DNA from: Amanita rubescens
Lineage: Eukaryota > Basidiomycota > Agaricomycetes > Agaricales > Amanitaceae
Reading direction: 5' to 3'
NCBI GenBank assembly: GCA_015039365.1
Contig: WION01000204.1
Coordinates: 1-64,000 of the forward strand
Length of the DNA stretch: 64,000 nucleotides
The notes beneath the pieces were generated by a model. It made no database searches and was not told the DNA's origin. It saw only the letters and a list, made by a program, of their open reading frames with translations. The position numbers and the translations under genes are program-made. Below, piece by piece: positions 45,273 to 56,825 of this stretch (the stretch's first letter is position 1; each line of letters starts with the position of its first letter).

Positions 45273-45679
45273 TGTTAAATATAGAATTATATTTATAGAA
45301 TGATTAACTACTGATTGACTACAATCAATGTTACTCATATCGCTCGCGTCATCCTTTATGTATGACAAAGAGATGACATCATAATGACTTCATTATGATA
45401 TCATGGTGACATCATGATAGACTCATGATCACATCTTATGGTGTGCTTAGCACGCCATACCTTCTCATCTATACTATACGCTTACACATATGTAGACACA
45501 TATTTGTCCTCTCTTAGTATATAAACCTGTCCTGTATCGTAGAATAGGACAATCCATTCTCTTCCTCTTACTATCACTACTACGCCGAAGGGTAGTGCTA
45601 AGATCATATCGCAATAGGTAAGCTATTGCACCTGCTCATGCTGTGGACACGCTCTCGCGTAGACCTGTCTTCTTCGTCA
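45273..45679 (+). repeat. 3' LTR of the copia element
   Basis: 407 bp, followed directly by the ATTTC target duplication and the rest of the Ngaro A1 repeat. Confidence 0.96.
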
Positions 45680-45766
45680 ATTTCTGCTCTCGCAACAGCA
45701 TTCTTCACGAGTTTCCTTCATCTACATCAATTTTGCGCTATTATCTGTTGTCACCATCTTTGATCA

Positions 45767-47050
45767 ATGCTGAACGATTCCACTGATCATCCAGACACTA
45801 CTGAAACTTTGGATTTATTCGGTGGTCTCAACGACGCAGAAAGAATTTCAATCATTGACACTTTGGAACGGATTGTTGATCAGTTTTGACGAGGAGATCT
45901 GACTAAGACCAACGCAATTCTTAGCTTATTCGCAGCAATTCCAGATTCAACTACACCAGGCTCTCAAGGGAATGATGCTGTCATCCAATTCTTGGTGCAA
46001 ATTGAAGATGAGCATGAATCCTCTAGACAAGCCTCAAAACAGAGTCAGATGGACGAAATTGATCCCACTGCTGGAACAACTGCAGGATCCCAGCCTGTCC
46101 AAACGAGATTGTCAACCCTCGCTTCTGAAACGCCTCGAGGAACCAACATTGCAATTGACCCTTGTGACGAATTGAACCAAGGAGGGAACCTCGAACAGCC
46201 TACCTCCCTCATACGTTCCCGCTCACCGCAAGATGATTCTGTCGATGCCAAACGAGTCAAATTTGACAAAACCGAATTACCTTGGCTTATCGAAGATGAA
46301 ACATGCGAACCGCTCAGCGCACTTCTCCAGAAAACAAGGAAGCAATTCCTTGAGTGGTCCAAAGATCCCCGAGCTGTCATCACCTCAATTGTTAACTTGC
46401 CTAGACATGTCTCTTTCCCTGAATCAGAGTGGCTCACAATTGTTAAAGGACACGCCGTTAACTTTGACAAAGTTCACTCTCACCGACTCTCCATCTCGGG
46501 TACCGTTAAAGACTCATGTCAAGTTGCCAATGGTATTGACCTTGTCATCGGAGACCTGGAACCAGCCAAATACATCAGAACCACTCATGACTGGGCTGAA
46601 GTCTGGTACCTCTTCTATGAAGCCATGTCCCTTGTCTCTCCACATTGGAGAGGAGAACTGCGTGAGTACCATACTTGGATCAGTGCCAGATTCAGTGCCT
46701 ATCACGAAACTGCTCACCACTGCGTCATCACTCTTGATCGGAAAATCAGAATGGAAGTCGCCTCCTGCAGAGACGTGGCACTCAATGAATTCCAGAAGTT
46801 TGACCACCTTGAAATCACTTGCATCAATGATCTCGGGTGAGGGGTCATCGGTGCTAAAGCGCGTGCTGGTTCCTGAGGATGGTCAAGCGCGAGAGATGGA
46901 ACCAAACCCCAAAAGGTGCAAGCACCTTGCAACCGATTCAACCAAGGATGCTGCACCTCCTCTGCATCCTGATGCAAATATCTCCACATCTGCTCGTGAT
47001 GCCACCAGAATAGCCATGCTGTGGAGAAATGCACCCATTCATCTGACAAG
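45767..47050 (+). pseudogene. Ngaro-like Gag remnant with zinc-knuckle traces
   Basis: The frame opens with ATG at 45767 (LNDSTDHPDTTETLDLFGGL), has a TGA at 45887, then stays open to 46840 (RVKFDKTELPWLIEDETCEP, WAEVWYLFYEAMSLVSPHWR). In another frame, 46,915-47,045 encodes a Cys/His cluster (CNRFNQGCC, CKYLHIC, CHQNSHAVEKC) interrupted by two TGA codons, consistent with a decayed knuckle. This Gag should package element RNA. The stops are at C-to-T positions. Confidence 0.7.
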
Positions 47051-48256
47051 TCTTGAACTGGACCAACCCTGGTTTCAGTGAGGGCTCCTTTGGAGCCTCG
47101 AGGAAAATGGCTACAGTCCTACTGCACTTGCTACTGTCTACGAATCTCCTTTACCTTGACCGCTGTAACATACCAATTCCGGTTATGTTGTGCAGCAGGC
47201 ATCCGTGGCCCGATATTCTGACATCGGAGATATCCGTCGGAGCATTCTGACACACCCAAACCTTCGCGCCTCGACACTGATGAAGTTGGGTTCTCCTCAT
47301 CATGGAGTCCAATGCAGCAGCGCAGCGCATGTGACTGAGTAAGGAACCAACTTACTGTGAAGGTAGGAGTGTGTGGGGGACTTTATAGGAGCTGAGGCTC
47401 AACTATAAGATGTGGAGATGAGAGTAAGAAGTTAGGAGGATACGACGAATTGTCCCTCCTTATATATTGTCTGAGATACAAATAAGTGTACTAAACTATG
47501 CTATCTACAGACCTTATCCTATTGGATGATAAGGTGTGTATTGTATTAGACAGCTATCGTCATATAGACTCATCATATGAAAATATGTGAGTCATAACGT
47601 ATCATATGATCTGTTTCTAGTCATAATGATTTGACAGAAATTATAGGGTTCTGTCATATCTGACATATTGCTGTATGACAGATATTATAGAGTTCATTCT
47701 TGACAGATTGCTGTAGAATGACGATATATGATTCACAAGGAATCATATCTAGTAACTATGACGCAAGCGTATTTATATCTACTTAATCTATACTAATGGA
47801 GATAGATAAGATCATACTATCTTATCTTCAGATAAGATAAGATAATCTGATAAGATAAGAAAATATCTACGATATATTATCATTATAATATATGGTTTTA
47901 TATATTTTCATCAGACACGCATACACGATGCCAAGGGCTCAACCCGCCGACTCGACATATTCATACAGCAAGGCAATCCATATATGCGCACGGACCATCG
48001 GAGGAGCTCAGGATGATTGTGGTGAGTGTGCCTTGTGCATATTAGTTTATATATGGCTTCATTGTACTGTATGGACATCAAATATACTGCCCTTCACTCC
48101 TCTGCATCCATTTGATATCTCTCCGTCGCAACTTCGTTGCACTCACGTTCCTTTACATCGTGGGTTCACTCCGTCACCATTGTACGCCTTTGCACTTGTC
48201 CGACAATCTTCCGCTGTGACGCATCTTCGTTGGACTTGCGTCCATTTGCATTGCGG
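47051..48256. other. Unassigned insertion, including an AT-rich block
   Basis: 47,390-47,930 is strongly A/T-rich with repeated CATATGA, GACAGA and GATAAGATA motifs. 47,930-48,256 is of ordinary composition and unrecognised. It separates the Ngaro Gag and Pol regions and so is probably inserted DNA, but no clear ends or target duplication were found. Confidence 0.4.
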
Positions 48257-48653
48257 TGAAACGATCAGAAGAAGGCCGATGCGGAAGTGCGTTCGGCCAA
48301 AGGGGCTTCGGAGGTCAGTCCTGGGGGTGCCTTGGAGGCAGAGAGGGTGCCGAAGGCGAAGGTGAACGAGTGGAAGGTGTCCAAAGCACCGAGGAACGAA
48401 GGGAACCAAAGGAATCAAACTCGGAGCAGTAATGGGGTGATAATTCGCTAACTACAACTACGTACACAATGGTATATATACTATGGAGGCACAAGGTGAC
48501 CATGTGACAATTCCTGCACCGAGTCCGAGGCCTGTGCATGCGTCCGAACACAAACGATCATCCTCCGGGGTCGAGCATAGGCTCGGAGTGCTTCGGGGAG
48601 CTTCGGAAGGTTTCGGAGATCGGTTCCAACATAGCCGGAATCGGCTCGTTACA
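48257..48653. mobile_element. Solo LTR of the 399-bp gag-only LTR family
   Basis: 397 bp, starting TGAAACGATCAG and ending GGCTCGTTACA. It is almost identical to the two LTRs at 54184-54582 and 56427-56825. Flanks GCGG and GTGG agree at three of four bases, a weak target duplication. Confidence 0.82.
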
Positions 48654-48689
48654 GTGGGTTTACTCCGTCTCCGTACTCCGTATGATCCC

Positions 48690-50497
48690 ATTTGTTAAGC
48701 CTTTCCTTTGGACCCCTTTGGGCGGACAAGTACATCGCACGCCCTTCTCACACGTTTCACCGCCCACTGGCGAATTCAGACCGGAAATTCTTTCAACCAT
48801 ATCTCTTCACCCTGATTTATTTCGTATTGATTCGCCCATCAAACTTCCAGCCTTTGCGTGACTACTGGCAACACACCTGAATCCGCCTTTCATTGAATCT
48901 GTTCTCACCAGCCTATGTGAAGGGTTTTGGCCTTTTGCAAATACTCATCCGGACTCTTACCCTCTCACACATGATGTATCTCATCGCCCACCTAGAAGTG
49001 ACTTGGAACGTTCCTTCTTAAACAAGCAACAAGACACTGAAATTGATTGTGACCGCTTCTCCACCTCCTTTGGGTCAGAACTACTCCCTGGAATGTACAG
49101 CATGCCAATTCATGCTGTTCCAAAATCAAACTTGTCCGCAAACTGCATCTTGTAGTTGACCACAGTGCTTCAGCATTCTCCCTCAATTCCATGATTTCCC
49201 GGGATGACATTGCTGGGGCACGATTGGACGGTATCAAGGACCTTGCTGACTCGTTGATCCAATACTGCCGCAATCATGGAGATGTTAACTTGATCCTTTT
49301 CAAATCTGACGTCTCTTCTGCATATCGCTGCCTTCCAATGCACCCTCTCTGGCAAGTTAAACAAATCATCACTATTGAAGGGCAGCATCACGTTGACTGC
49401 TGCAATAGCTTTGGGAATCGAGCATCTCAACGCTTATGGATTAGTTTTATGGGTCTTGTAACATGGATCGCCCTCTTCGTCAAACATCTGGATCATATCA
49501 AACTCTATACTGATGACTGCTACTCTTTCGAACTTGCCTTGGACTTCACCTACTACTCTCCCTACCGTTGCAATTTACCATCTAAACAAGTGCGTTTATT
49601 GCAACTCTGGGATGAACTTGGTATCCCACATGATTCAGCCAAACAAATCTGGGGTAAAGCAATCCCCATCATTGGTTTTCTTGTCAACCCCAACGCTATG
49701 ACGGTCACTATGCCTCTGGATAAACTTGACGATCTTCTCCTGGCTATCTGCACCTTCTGTTTCCCATGCAATGGGTCACGTTCTCAGCCACTGCGTCGTT
49801 TCATGTAAGTTGCTGGTTGGATGAACTGGGCCTTAAATGCCTTCCCACTCCTAAAACCTGGGCTATGCAACCTCTATGACAAAATGCGATCCAAAGAGAA
49901 ACTGAGTGTGCCTATTTTCCTTAATGTCACTATTCGCTTCAAGTTATCTTGGTTTTCTCGTCATGCTCACATTCTTGGCGGCATCCACATCCTCAAATCA
50001 GTTGCCTGGAAACCCGCTGAAGCCAATCATGTCTTTTTCTGTGATGCCTCCTTGAGTGGCCTGGGATGTTATTTCCCAGCAAAACTCATTGGTTATCAAG
50101 CGGAACCCCCTACTTGGGCTCCCAATGATAACATCTTCTTCCTTGAGGCTCTTTGCATCTGCTGGGCCATCCACATTGCCCACTGACACAGCCTCTGCAA
50201 CCGTGTACTCATTTTTACTGACAATGAGAACACTGTATCAATGTTCAACCGTCTGCATACACATGTTCCTATTTACAACCCCATCCTCCTCTCATCTGTC
50301 GATATCTTAATTCAGGACCATTTCACCATCCAGGTTCTCGCTATCCCTGGTGCCGAGAACATAGTAGCCGATGCCCTCTCCCGTAATCGCACCGCTTTCC
50401 TCCAAACACACTATCCTGACATCAATATCCATTGGTCAGAACCACTTCCAGACCTCCCTTCACCCCCACGTGGAACGCTGGGGTGGGTACCATGTTA
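48690..50497 (+). pseudogene. Ngaro-like reverse transcriptase and RNase H, decayed
   Basis: Recognisable pieces are PLGGQVHRTPFSHVSPPTGE (about 48,715), then in another frame SFGSELLPGMYSMPIHAVPK (about 49,065), SMISRDDIAGARLDGIKDLA (49,185), FKSDVSSAYRCLPMHP (about 49,300), the catalytic KLYTDDCYSFELA (about 49,500), and RNase H with FFCDASLSGLGCYF (about 50,035), LEALCICWAI (about 50,145) and NIVADALSRNR (about 50,360). Stops and shifts interrupt it near 48,861, 49,155, 49,806 and 50,184. The end is cut by the MITE at 50506. Confidence 0.82.
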
Positions 50498-50505
50498 AAC
50501 ACTTC

Positions 50506-51280
50506 TAGTGTGTCAAAGTCTGGTTGCAACTTTTTAAAAAGACCAGCAACCGGACCAGACCGATAACGGTTGCAACCGGACTGCGGTTGCCGGTCTTGCT
50601 AAATCTTGGTCGGTCCGGTTGCCAGTTGCATGTTTTGACCAGAAGTCAAAGACCAGTTGCAGACCAGTTGCAACCGGTCTTTTAACTCAATGATTGGAGA
50701 GGCCAGGGGGGTGGATGCAGACTGAAATGTTTGGATGTCGTTGGGCTAAAATTGGATTGGCATGTGAGAAAAATATAAAAACACTCCGCCGATGGCAACA
50801 CCACAATGGGCGGAGCTTTTTTCTATTTTTATCTGCTGATAATGGTGTGACAATATGTGAGAAAAGCAGTGAAAATACTCTGCCAATGACAATGCTGTGA
50901 TTGGCAGAGTATTTTTACTATTTTTTACTAGTCTTTACATTATTGTGTGTGACAATACATGAGAAAAATAGTAGAAATCCTCCACCAATGACAACACTGT
51001 GATTGGCGGAGTATTTTCACTATTTCTTTACTATTTTATATTATCATGTGTAACAATATGCAAAAAAAATATCAGTTGCAACTGGTCACCACCAGTTCCG
51101 GACCGGTCTGAATAAAGACCAGTCCTGAACCGGTTGCCATTTCACTCACAACCGTTGGCAACCGGTCCATACTGGTTTTGGTCCGGTTGCCCGAAATAAC
51201 AAAATTAAAAAGACCGGTCCAGGTCCGGTTGCACCAAAAATGATGCAAAAGACTGGACCGGACTGGACTTTTAAACACTA
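50506..51280. mobile_element. hAT-like MITE (775 bp) with 8-bp target duplication
   Basis: The ends are TAGTGTGTCAAAGTC and the inverse of TAGTGTTTAAAAGTCC, flanked by AACACTTC (50498-50505 and 51281-51288). It shares the GGTTGCAACCGGT-type subterminal repeats of the MITE at 14145. There is no transposase. Confidence 0.92.
50763..51058. repeat. Three tandem hairpin-bearing units inside the MITE
   Basis: Each unit of about 92-105 bp has an inverted repeat such as ACTCTGCCAATGACA...TGTGATTGGCAGAGT and ends near TGTGACAATA. The same type of unit recurs at 63.57-63.97 kb. Confidence 0.75.
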
Positions 51281-51288
51281 AACACTTC

Positions 51289-51656
51289 TGCTTGGTCCCG
51301 GCAACCAGCCTGAAAGCCGTGGACCTTGGACCAGCTCTTGCTCGAGCGTTCTATTGTGCTCGGCATGAGCTTAGCTACAGGCACCTTCTCTGCTTACTCC
51401 TCCGCTCTCAACTCCTACTTAGCCTTTTGCAACCTGCACCATCTTCCAATTGATCCCACTGCTGACACGCTTTCCCTCTATATCACCTGGATGTCTGTGC
51501 ACATCAAACCAGATTCCATTTATTCATATTTGTCAGGTATTGTCAACCAACTGGAACCCCACTACCCACATGTCTGTGACTCCTGCAAACATCCACTTGT
51601 CTGTCGCACTCTCGCAGGTTGCCGTCATCGCTTTGGGACTGTTACAAACACGGTAT
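51289..51656 (+). pseudogene. N-terminal part of the Ngaro-like tyrosine recombinase
   Basis: In one frame it encodes WTLDQLLLERSIVLGMSLAT, SAYSSALNSYLAFCNLHHLP and DSIYSYLSGIVNQLEPHYP, the helical DNA-binding domain of tyrosine recombinases. After a shift, LSVALSQVAVIALGLLQTRY follows. It is cut at about 51,656 by inserted LTR DNA and resumes at 57,326. Confidence 0.78.
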
Positions 51657-51689
51657 GGACTCCTACATTATGATTACATGACACGTCGG
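51657..51689. repeat. First part of a decayed LTR inserted in the Ngaro-like element
   Basis: GGACTCCTACATTATGATTACATG begins a sequence continued at 54,048-54,183 and repeated at 56,826-57,325. The short LTR element 51690-54047 is inserted in it. Confidence 0.6.
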
Positions 51690-52025
51690 TGTAACGGATG
51701 GAATCCGTTTACATTGTGCAGCACGTTCCGCAGCATTCTGAACGTCTCCCCCACTGTCCGCCAGTTCCGACACATTCCGACACATTCCGACACATTCCGA
51801 CAGTTCCGTTTCGGGTCGGACACACGTAGCTTACACGAGGTCTACAGTACATATATTGTCGTAGTTAGTTTGATATACAAGTTTACTTCCCCTCACTTGA
51901 GTTGATCTTTCCGAGCCCCGACGAGTGCGACCGAAGTGGACGAGCACCCTTTGGTGCTGCTGAACTCGCACGGCCGCATCGGAACGTCGGAGGTTGCACA
52001 CTGCACCTCCACTTTCGTTGTTACA
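51690..52025. repeat. Left LTR of the 2.36-kb element
   Basis: 336 bp, TG...CA ends. It differs from the right LTR by a few substitutions only. Confidence 0.92.
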
Positions 52026-53711
52026 ACTGGAGCCCACCGCTCGGTCCATTTTGGATCGCACTCAACCCCGTTTTTCATTCACAAATGACCCCGGAGGTCT
52101 CATTCTACCTGGACGACCCCATTGGCTCATTCTCATTCGCATACATCCGCTGGTTACTGCCAAACGCATCACTTCTGCACTCCAGCACGCCGACATGCAC
52201 AGTGCTGCTCCCTGCTGCTACTTGCATCCGCTGAACCTGATCCGCCAGCCACGTCGTGATCCAGCTACTCCACCAAGTCACCATTCGATGCCTACAGCCA
52301 TCCGCAGCCTTATCGGATCCCATCGAGCGCCATCGGTCGCCATCCCAGCCTGTCCGGATGCACCGCCTTGCAGCACGTGTACGCCTCGTGCACCATGGCC
52401 CGCTTTTACACCGTACCCGTTGCTCGATGCCTACAGCCCACTAGATCCCGCCTGGCGACATCCACGCCCTACTGCACCTTACTGGATCACATCGGAAACC
52501 ATCGGGAGCCTGCTGAGCCCACCACACGACGTCTGCACCCTGCCACAACCTTATCGGACGCCATCAGCCGCTATTGCAGCCCATCCGCACGCACAGCCTT
52601 CCAGCATGTGTCCACACCATACATCATCTCTGCATCGCGTCCCGCCACCCGTCTACAACGGCCGCAGCCTTATTGGAGCACATCGGAACCCATCAGCCGA
52701 CGTTGCAGCCTATCCACAGCCCCTGACCTATCGCATGCCCAGCCTCACGTACCAGCCGCAACCACACCAGCTATACCCTGAATGACCACGTCCCTTCCGT
52801 CACAGCCTAGCCCCTCCTTATTGCCACCTTGCCCGCCTCTCCGACACGTGTAGACCACGCTGCACCCTCCTTTCACCTCTCGCGCCCGCTACAGCCATCC
52901 GTCGCCGTATTTCGATGATGCCAGCATCTCCGCTCACTCTATCATCATTCCACCGATGCCCGCGAGTCGCCATCTTTTTTTTCAGCTTTTTTTTCTTTTT
53001 CTACCCAGGATCGGGATACGGCGTAGCCGTATTCGTTCAAAACGGTCAAGTTCACGCTCGTCGGACCCTCAACACCACGTCTCATCGCCGCCGGCATTAC
53101 CTCTGCACAAGACCCTTCACCAAGCCAGCCTGAAGCCTACTTGGAGTGTGGGGGACGTTGGGACAGACTCGGAGAATGGATATCAGTACGCACAACGCAG
53201 GACTCACCTTAGGCCCTTTATCATTTGACTAGCACTACCGACTCCGACACCACTCTTTAACACCGTATTGCGCCGACGGCATCTCAGGAAACATCATAGC
53301 AGCCTTACAGGGGTCCGTGCTATTGATTCGGATTACTGGGATGACCGCGATCGCGGGAAGTAGCGCCCCACCTCGCCAACACTTTCTACCGCCTACGACG
53401 ACATCCGCCGACACGCCATCTGCTATCCACACCTCAACACGCCCCTCCTCCACATCCCGACAACATCCGCAGCACGCCGACTGCCACTGAGACCTCCGAC
53501 AATTCCTGAACCCTATTGCCATCCCCGACTCCCTTGTTTGTGACTACCTATGCACAATCGGACTCCGTCGACACTGTCAACACCATCACGGGCTTCCGCT
53601 GACACTCCGTCTCACCTCCGACCTCACTTCCTTTGCCGCCGACATTCATCTCGTTCATCCACCGATGCATTATAGGTTGACTGACGTCAACATTCAAAAC
53701 TAATGAGTGGG

Positions 53712-54047
53712 TGTAACGGATGGAATCCGTTTACATTGTGCAGCACGTTCCGCAGCATTCTGAACGTCTCCCCCACCGTCCGCCAGTTCCGACACATTCC
53801 GACACATTCCGACACATTCCGACAGTTCCGTTTCGGGTCGGACACACGTAGCTTACACGAGGTCTACAGTACATATATTGTCGTAGTTAGTTTGATATAC
53901 AAGTTTACTTCCCCTCACTTGAGTTGATCTTTCCGAGCCCCGACGAGTGCGACCGAAGTGGACGAGCACCCTTTGGTGCTGCCGAACTCGCACGGCCGCA
54001 TCGGAACGTCGGAGGTTGCACACTGCACCTCCACTTTCGTTGTTACA
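53712..54047. repeat. Right LTR of the 2.36-kb element
   Basis: 336 bp, preceded by AATGAGTGGG (weak purine tract) and followed by the TCGG duplication. Confidence 0.92.
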
Positions 54048-54183
54048 TCGGACATGCTTACTTTCTCGTATATGCCTACCCCTTGCTCAATCCCCATTAT
54101 GTTCGCCACATACGGACTACCTCGTTCCCTTATCGATCCCCATTCCGTAGTTACCCTATGCCCAACTCCTTGCTCATACGCGT

Positions 54184-54582
54184 TGAAACGATCAGAAGAA
54201 GGCCGATGCGGAAGTGCGTTCGGCCAAAGGGGCTTCGGAGGTCAGTCCTGGGGGTGCCTCGGAGGCAGAGAGGGTGCCGAATGCGAAGGTGAACGAGTGG
54301 AAGGTGTCCGAAGCACCGAGGAACTGAAGGGAACCGAAAGGAATCGAACTCGGAGCAGTAATGGGGTGATAATTCGCTAACTACAACTATGTACACAATG
54401 GTATATATACTACGGAGGCACGAGGTGACCATGTGACAATTCCTGCACCGAGTCCGAGGCCTGTGCATGCGTCCGAACACAAACGATCATCCTCCGGGGT
54501 CGAGTATAGGCTCGGAGTGCTTCGGGGAGCTTCGGAAGGTTTCGGAGATCGGTTCCAACGTAGCCGGAATCGGCTCGTTACA
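54184..54582 (-). repeat. 3' LTR of the gag-only element
   Basis: 399 bp, plus-strand ends TGAAACGATCAG...CTCGTTACA. It contains GGTATATATACTA, a TATA-like motif, near 54,400. Confidence 0.9.
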
Positions 54583-56040
54583 CCTCCTGGGTACTTTTAA
54601 TACTGACCTCCTGGTCAGGTCAGAGAGGTCGGATGGTGATAGAAAGTAGAAGGGAAGTGGTGGGTGGGTTCTTCTCGTCTCGCTTTCTTCGATCGTGCAG
54701 GCGGTCAAGGCGGCAGTTGGAATTTCGGCGGAATCAGGTCTCGGAATGGCAGCTGTTGGGATGCCAGATGGCTCGGAAATGATAAAGACTTCGGCGATGG
54801 GGTCGCCGAGGGTTTCCGGGGTGGCAGAAATTGGCGTAGCAGTGGTGGGGTCATCAGAAGCCTCGGAGGTCTCGGTGGTATCATGCGTTGTAGTGGTAGG
54901 AGCGTCGGAGGGTCTGGGGGGTTCAGAGGGTTCGGAGGGGGTGGTATTAGGGAGCGTGGATTGATTAGGGATCGTGGTGCTAATGTGTATGTGCGTCGGA
55001 GTCGTATGTACGTTTTGCAGTGCTTCAGTATTGACAGGCTCGGTGGTATGCGTTCCGGAGTGGTCTAGAGCTTCCAGGAAGTAGTTGGAGGACACAAATG
55101 GCTTCGGAGCGGTCGGCTGTGTGTACCTCAGCAGCCATACATCGATGCGTTCTTTGAACCATTGTCCGAAGTGGCGGTATTGGAATGCATTCGGTTCGTT
55201 GCCGTCCAAAAATTGAATCCGTCCGTCAACTATTTTGATCTTCCCTTGCCTTGCATATTCATCCCTGATATGGCACCAGGCCGTCCGATGATTGATATCT
55301 CCGCAGAAAATGCATCCGCTAAGGAGATGGGTGGAAGCTGTGCTCGGAGCAAGGCAGGCGAGCAAGGCAGTGCTCGGAGGGGGAGTAGGGATAGGTGTCG
55401 GAGGCGTCGGAAGCGTCGGAGCTTGTGGGGTGGTCGCGGCGAGCAAGGCTATAGCAGACCTTGAGCTGATAATGAATTGTGCGGCACTATTCATGTCTTT
55501 TAGATCATAGCCGTCATCGGGGTGGACGTCCGGGTACTTGATTGTGAGCCGAGTAGTGATATCGGGTCGGAGCTCGGGAGGGAATGCGGACATGTACATG
55601 ATGCTTGCCTCACGGCGTGTCATGCGGTGCTTTCCGATGAGGTATTGAGCTGTTCCGGAAAATTCCCTGTGATACTCAGCAAGGGCTGTCTCGGATGTGA
55701 CATTTTGCGCTGAGAAGCGGCCGGAAACGGCGTGTAGTGCTGCAATAGTGTGGCGGCGATCGGGCTGTGCCTCGGGGTAGATCTCGGAAATCGCTTTCTT
55801 AAACGCGTCCCAGGTTTTCGGATCCGATAGGGTGTCTCGAGCGGCTCTCCAGATCTCGGAAGATTTCTCATCGGTATAGTAGACAGCCCATTTGATCAGT
55901 TCAGCATCTCCGGAGCGTTGTCTATCCTCGCAGATCATCTCGATATCTTCGAGGTATCTCTCAAGGCCAGCGGCAGTGCCTCGGAAGCAGGGTGCCTCCT
56001 TGTTCGTTCGGATGGGCATGCGGCGGCTTGGTTCGGTCAT
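54487..56040 (-). CDS. Gag protein of the short LTR element (about 517 aa)
   Basis: An ATG at 56040 opens TEPSRRMPIRTNKEAPCFRG; an upstream in-frame ATG at 56103 is also possible. The helical capsid-like part contains LERYLEDIEMICEDRQRSGD, ELIKWAVYYTDEKSSEIWRA and ALAEYHREFSGTAQYLIG. A CCHC zinc knuckle, CIFCGDINHRTAWC, follows a Pro-rich linker. The tail is Ser/Thr/Pro-rich and the stop falls inside the 3' LTR. The frame is open over more than 1.5 kb, which suggests recent activity. The protein would form particles that carry element RNA, with enzymes supplied in trans. Confidence 0.82.
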   Translation of the reverse strand: MTEPSRRMPIRTNKEAPCFRGTAAGLERYLEDIEMICEDRQRSGDAELIKWAVYYTDEKSSEIWRAARDTLSDPKTWDAFKKAISEIYPEAQPDRRHTIAALHAVSGRFSAQNVTSETALAEYHREFSGTAQYLIGKHRMTRREASIMYMSAFPPELRPDITTRLTIKYPDVHPDDGYDLKDMNSAAQFIISSRSAIALLAATTPQAPTLPTPPTPIPTPPPSTALLACLAPSTASTHLLSGCIFCGDINHRTAWCHIRDEYARQGKIKIVDGRIQFLDGNEPNAFQYRHFGQWFKERIDVWLLRYTQPTAPKPFVSSNYFLEALDHSGTHTTEPVNTEALQNVHTTPTHIHISTTIPNQSTLPNTTPSEPSEPPRPSDAPTTTTHDTTETSEASDDPTTATPISATPETLGDPIAEVFIISEPSGIPTAAIPRPDSAEIPTAALTACTIEESETRRTHPPLPFYFLSPSDLSDLTRRSVLKVPRRCNEPIPATLEPISETFRSSPKHSEPILDPGG

Positions 56041-56426
56041 GATGTTACTGGCAGGCCGAAGCGAAGCGAGCTGTTCTGATGGAAAGCGAGGTGGATTAAG
56101 CAAGGGGCTTCAGGGACGAAAGCTATTGATCGATCGGAGCTGGATCGGGAGTAGTGGAACGTGTGGGCGTTGTTCGGCTGATGCTGTGTCAGTGCTGTGG
56201 GGCCGAGTGGTGAAGGCTACTGCAGTGTAAAGAGCGGGGAGGGTATAATTGAAGAAAGGTCGGCGGGGTATGGTCTCTGAGCTATGGGAGGGCCGGCAGA
56301 GTGCTTGGAGTGGCTCGGAGCAGATTCCAAGTGACACCGGAGCTTGTCCGATGCTTTCTGTGCAGGAGTTGGGTGAAAGGAATGACCGACGGACTGACCT
56401 AAGAGCCCCTCGCGGTGGGCTCCAGT

Positions 56427-56825
56427 TGAAACGATCAGAAGAAGGCCGATGCGGAAGTGCGTTCGGCCAAAGGGGCTTCGGAGGTCAGTCCTGGGGGTGC
56501 CTCGGAGGCAGAGAGGGTGCCGAATGCGAAGGTGAACGAGTGGAAGGTGTCCGAAGCACCGAGGAACGAAGGGAACCGAAAGGAATCGAACTCGGAGCAG
56601 TAACTGGGGTGATAATTCGCTAACTACAACTATGTACACAATGGTATATATACTACGGAGGCACGAGGTGACCATGTGACAATTCCTGCACCGAGTCCGA
56701 GGCCTGTGCATGCGTCCGAACACAAACGATCATCCTCCGGGGTCGAGTATAGGCTCGGAGTGCTTCAGGGAGCTTCGGAAGGTTTCGGAGATCGGTTCCA
56801 ACGTAGCCGGAATCGGCTCGTTACA
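56427..56825 (-). repeat. 5' LTR of the gag-only element
   Basis: 399 bp, nearly identical to the LTR at 54184-54582. Confidence 0.9.

Larger units (their letters stand above)
37541..45679 (+). mobile_element. Ty1/copia-type LTR retrotransposon (8,139 bp) with 5-bp target duplication
   Basis: Two 407-bp LTRs (37541-37947, 45273-45679) begin TGTTAAATAT and end TTCGTCA. They differ at one base that I could find. The target duplication ATTTC is at 37536-37540 and 45680-45684, and the empty site (GATTTCTGCTC) is present at 58.37 kb. Order of domains: extra ORF, Gag, protease, integrase, reverse transcriptase, RNase H. Integrase before reverse transcriptase defines copia. A purine tract (AAGCGAAGGGG) precedes the 3' LTR. 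Pol carries three disabling changes between 43,254 and 43,670. Confidence 0.97.
51690..54047. mobile_element. Short non-autonomous LTR element (2,358 bp) with 4-bp target duplication
   Basis: Two 336-bp LTRs (51690-52025, 53712-54047) begin TGTAACGGATGG and end GTTGTTACA, each with three GACACATTCC tandem units. The duplication TCGG is at 51686-51689 and 54048-54051, and the empty site (GACACGTCGGACATGC) is at 56.85 kb. A primer-binding-like TGGAGCCCACCGCTCGG begins two bases after the left LTR. The 1.7-kb interior is C-rich, with His/Pro-rich frames, and no Gag or Pol motif is seen. It must rely on another element. Confidence 0.92.
54184..56825 (-). mobile_element. Gag-only LTR retrotransposon (2,642 bp), minus orientation
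   Basis: Two 399-bp LTRs (54184-54582, 56427-56825) flank a single minus-strand Gag ORF. Next to the right LTR, on the minus strand, is ACTGGAGCCCACCGCGAGG, a primer-binding-like site with the same first 15 bases as in the 2.36-kb element. No protease, integrase or reverse transcriptase is present. The flanks (GCGT left, ACGG right) do not match. The right flank repeats LTR sequence that lies left of the element, which suggests recombination between two copies. Confidence 0.88.

Noticed and set aside
47390..47930. Solo LTR at the AT-rich block
   Set aside because: Several TG...CA pairs are possible but none has a matching flanking duplication, so the limits cannot be supported.
52000..53130. 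Long Pro/His-rich frames inside the 2.36-kb LTR element
   Set aside because: They overlap in several frames, show no Gag or Pol motif, and reflect C-rich composition.
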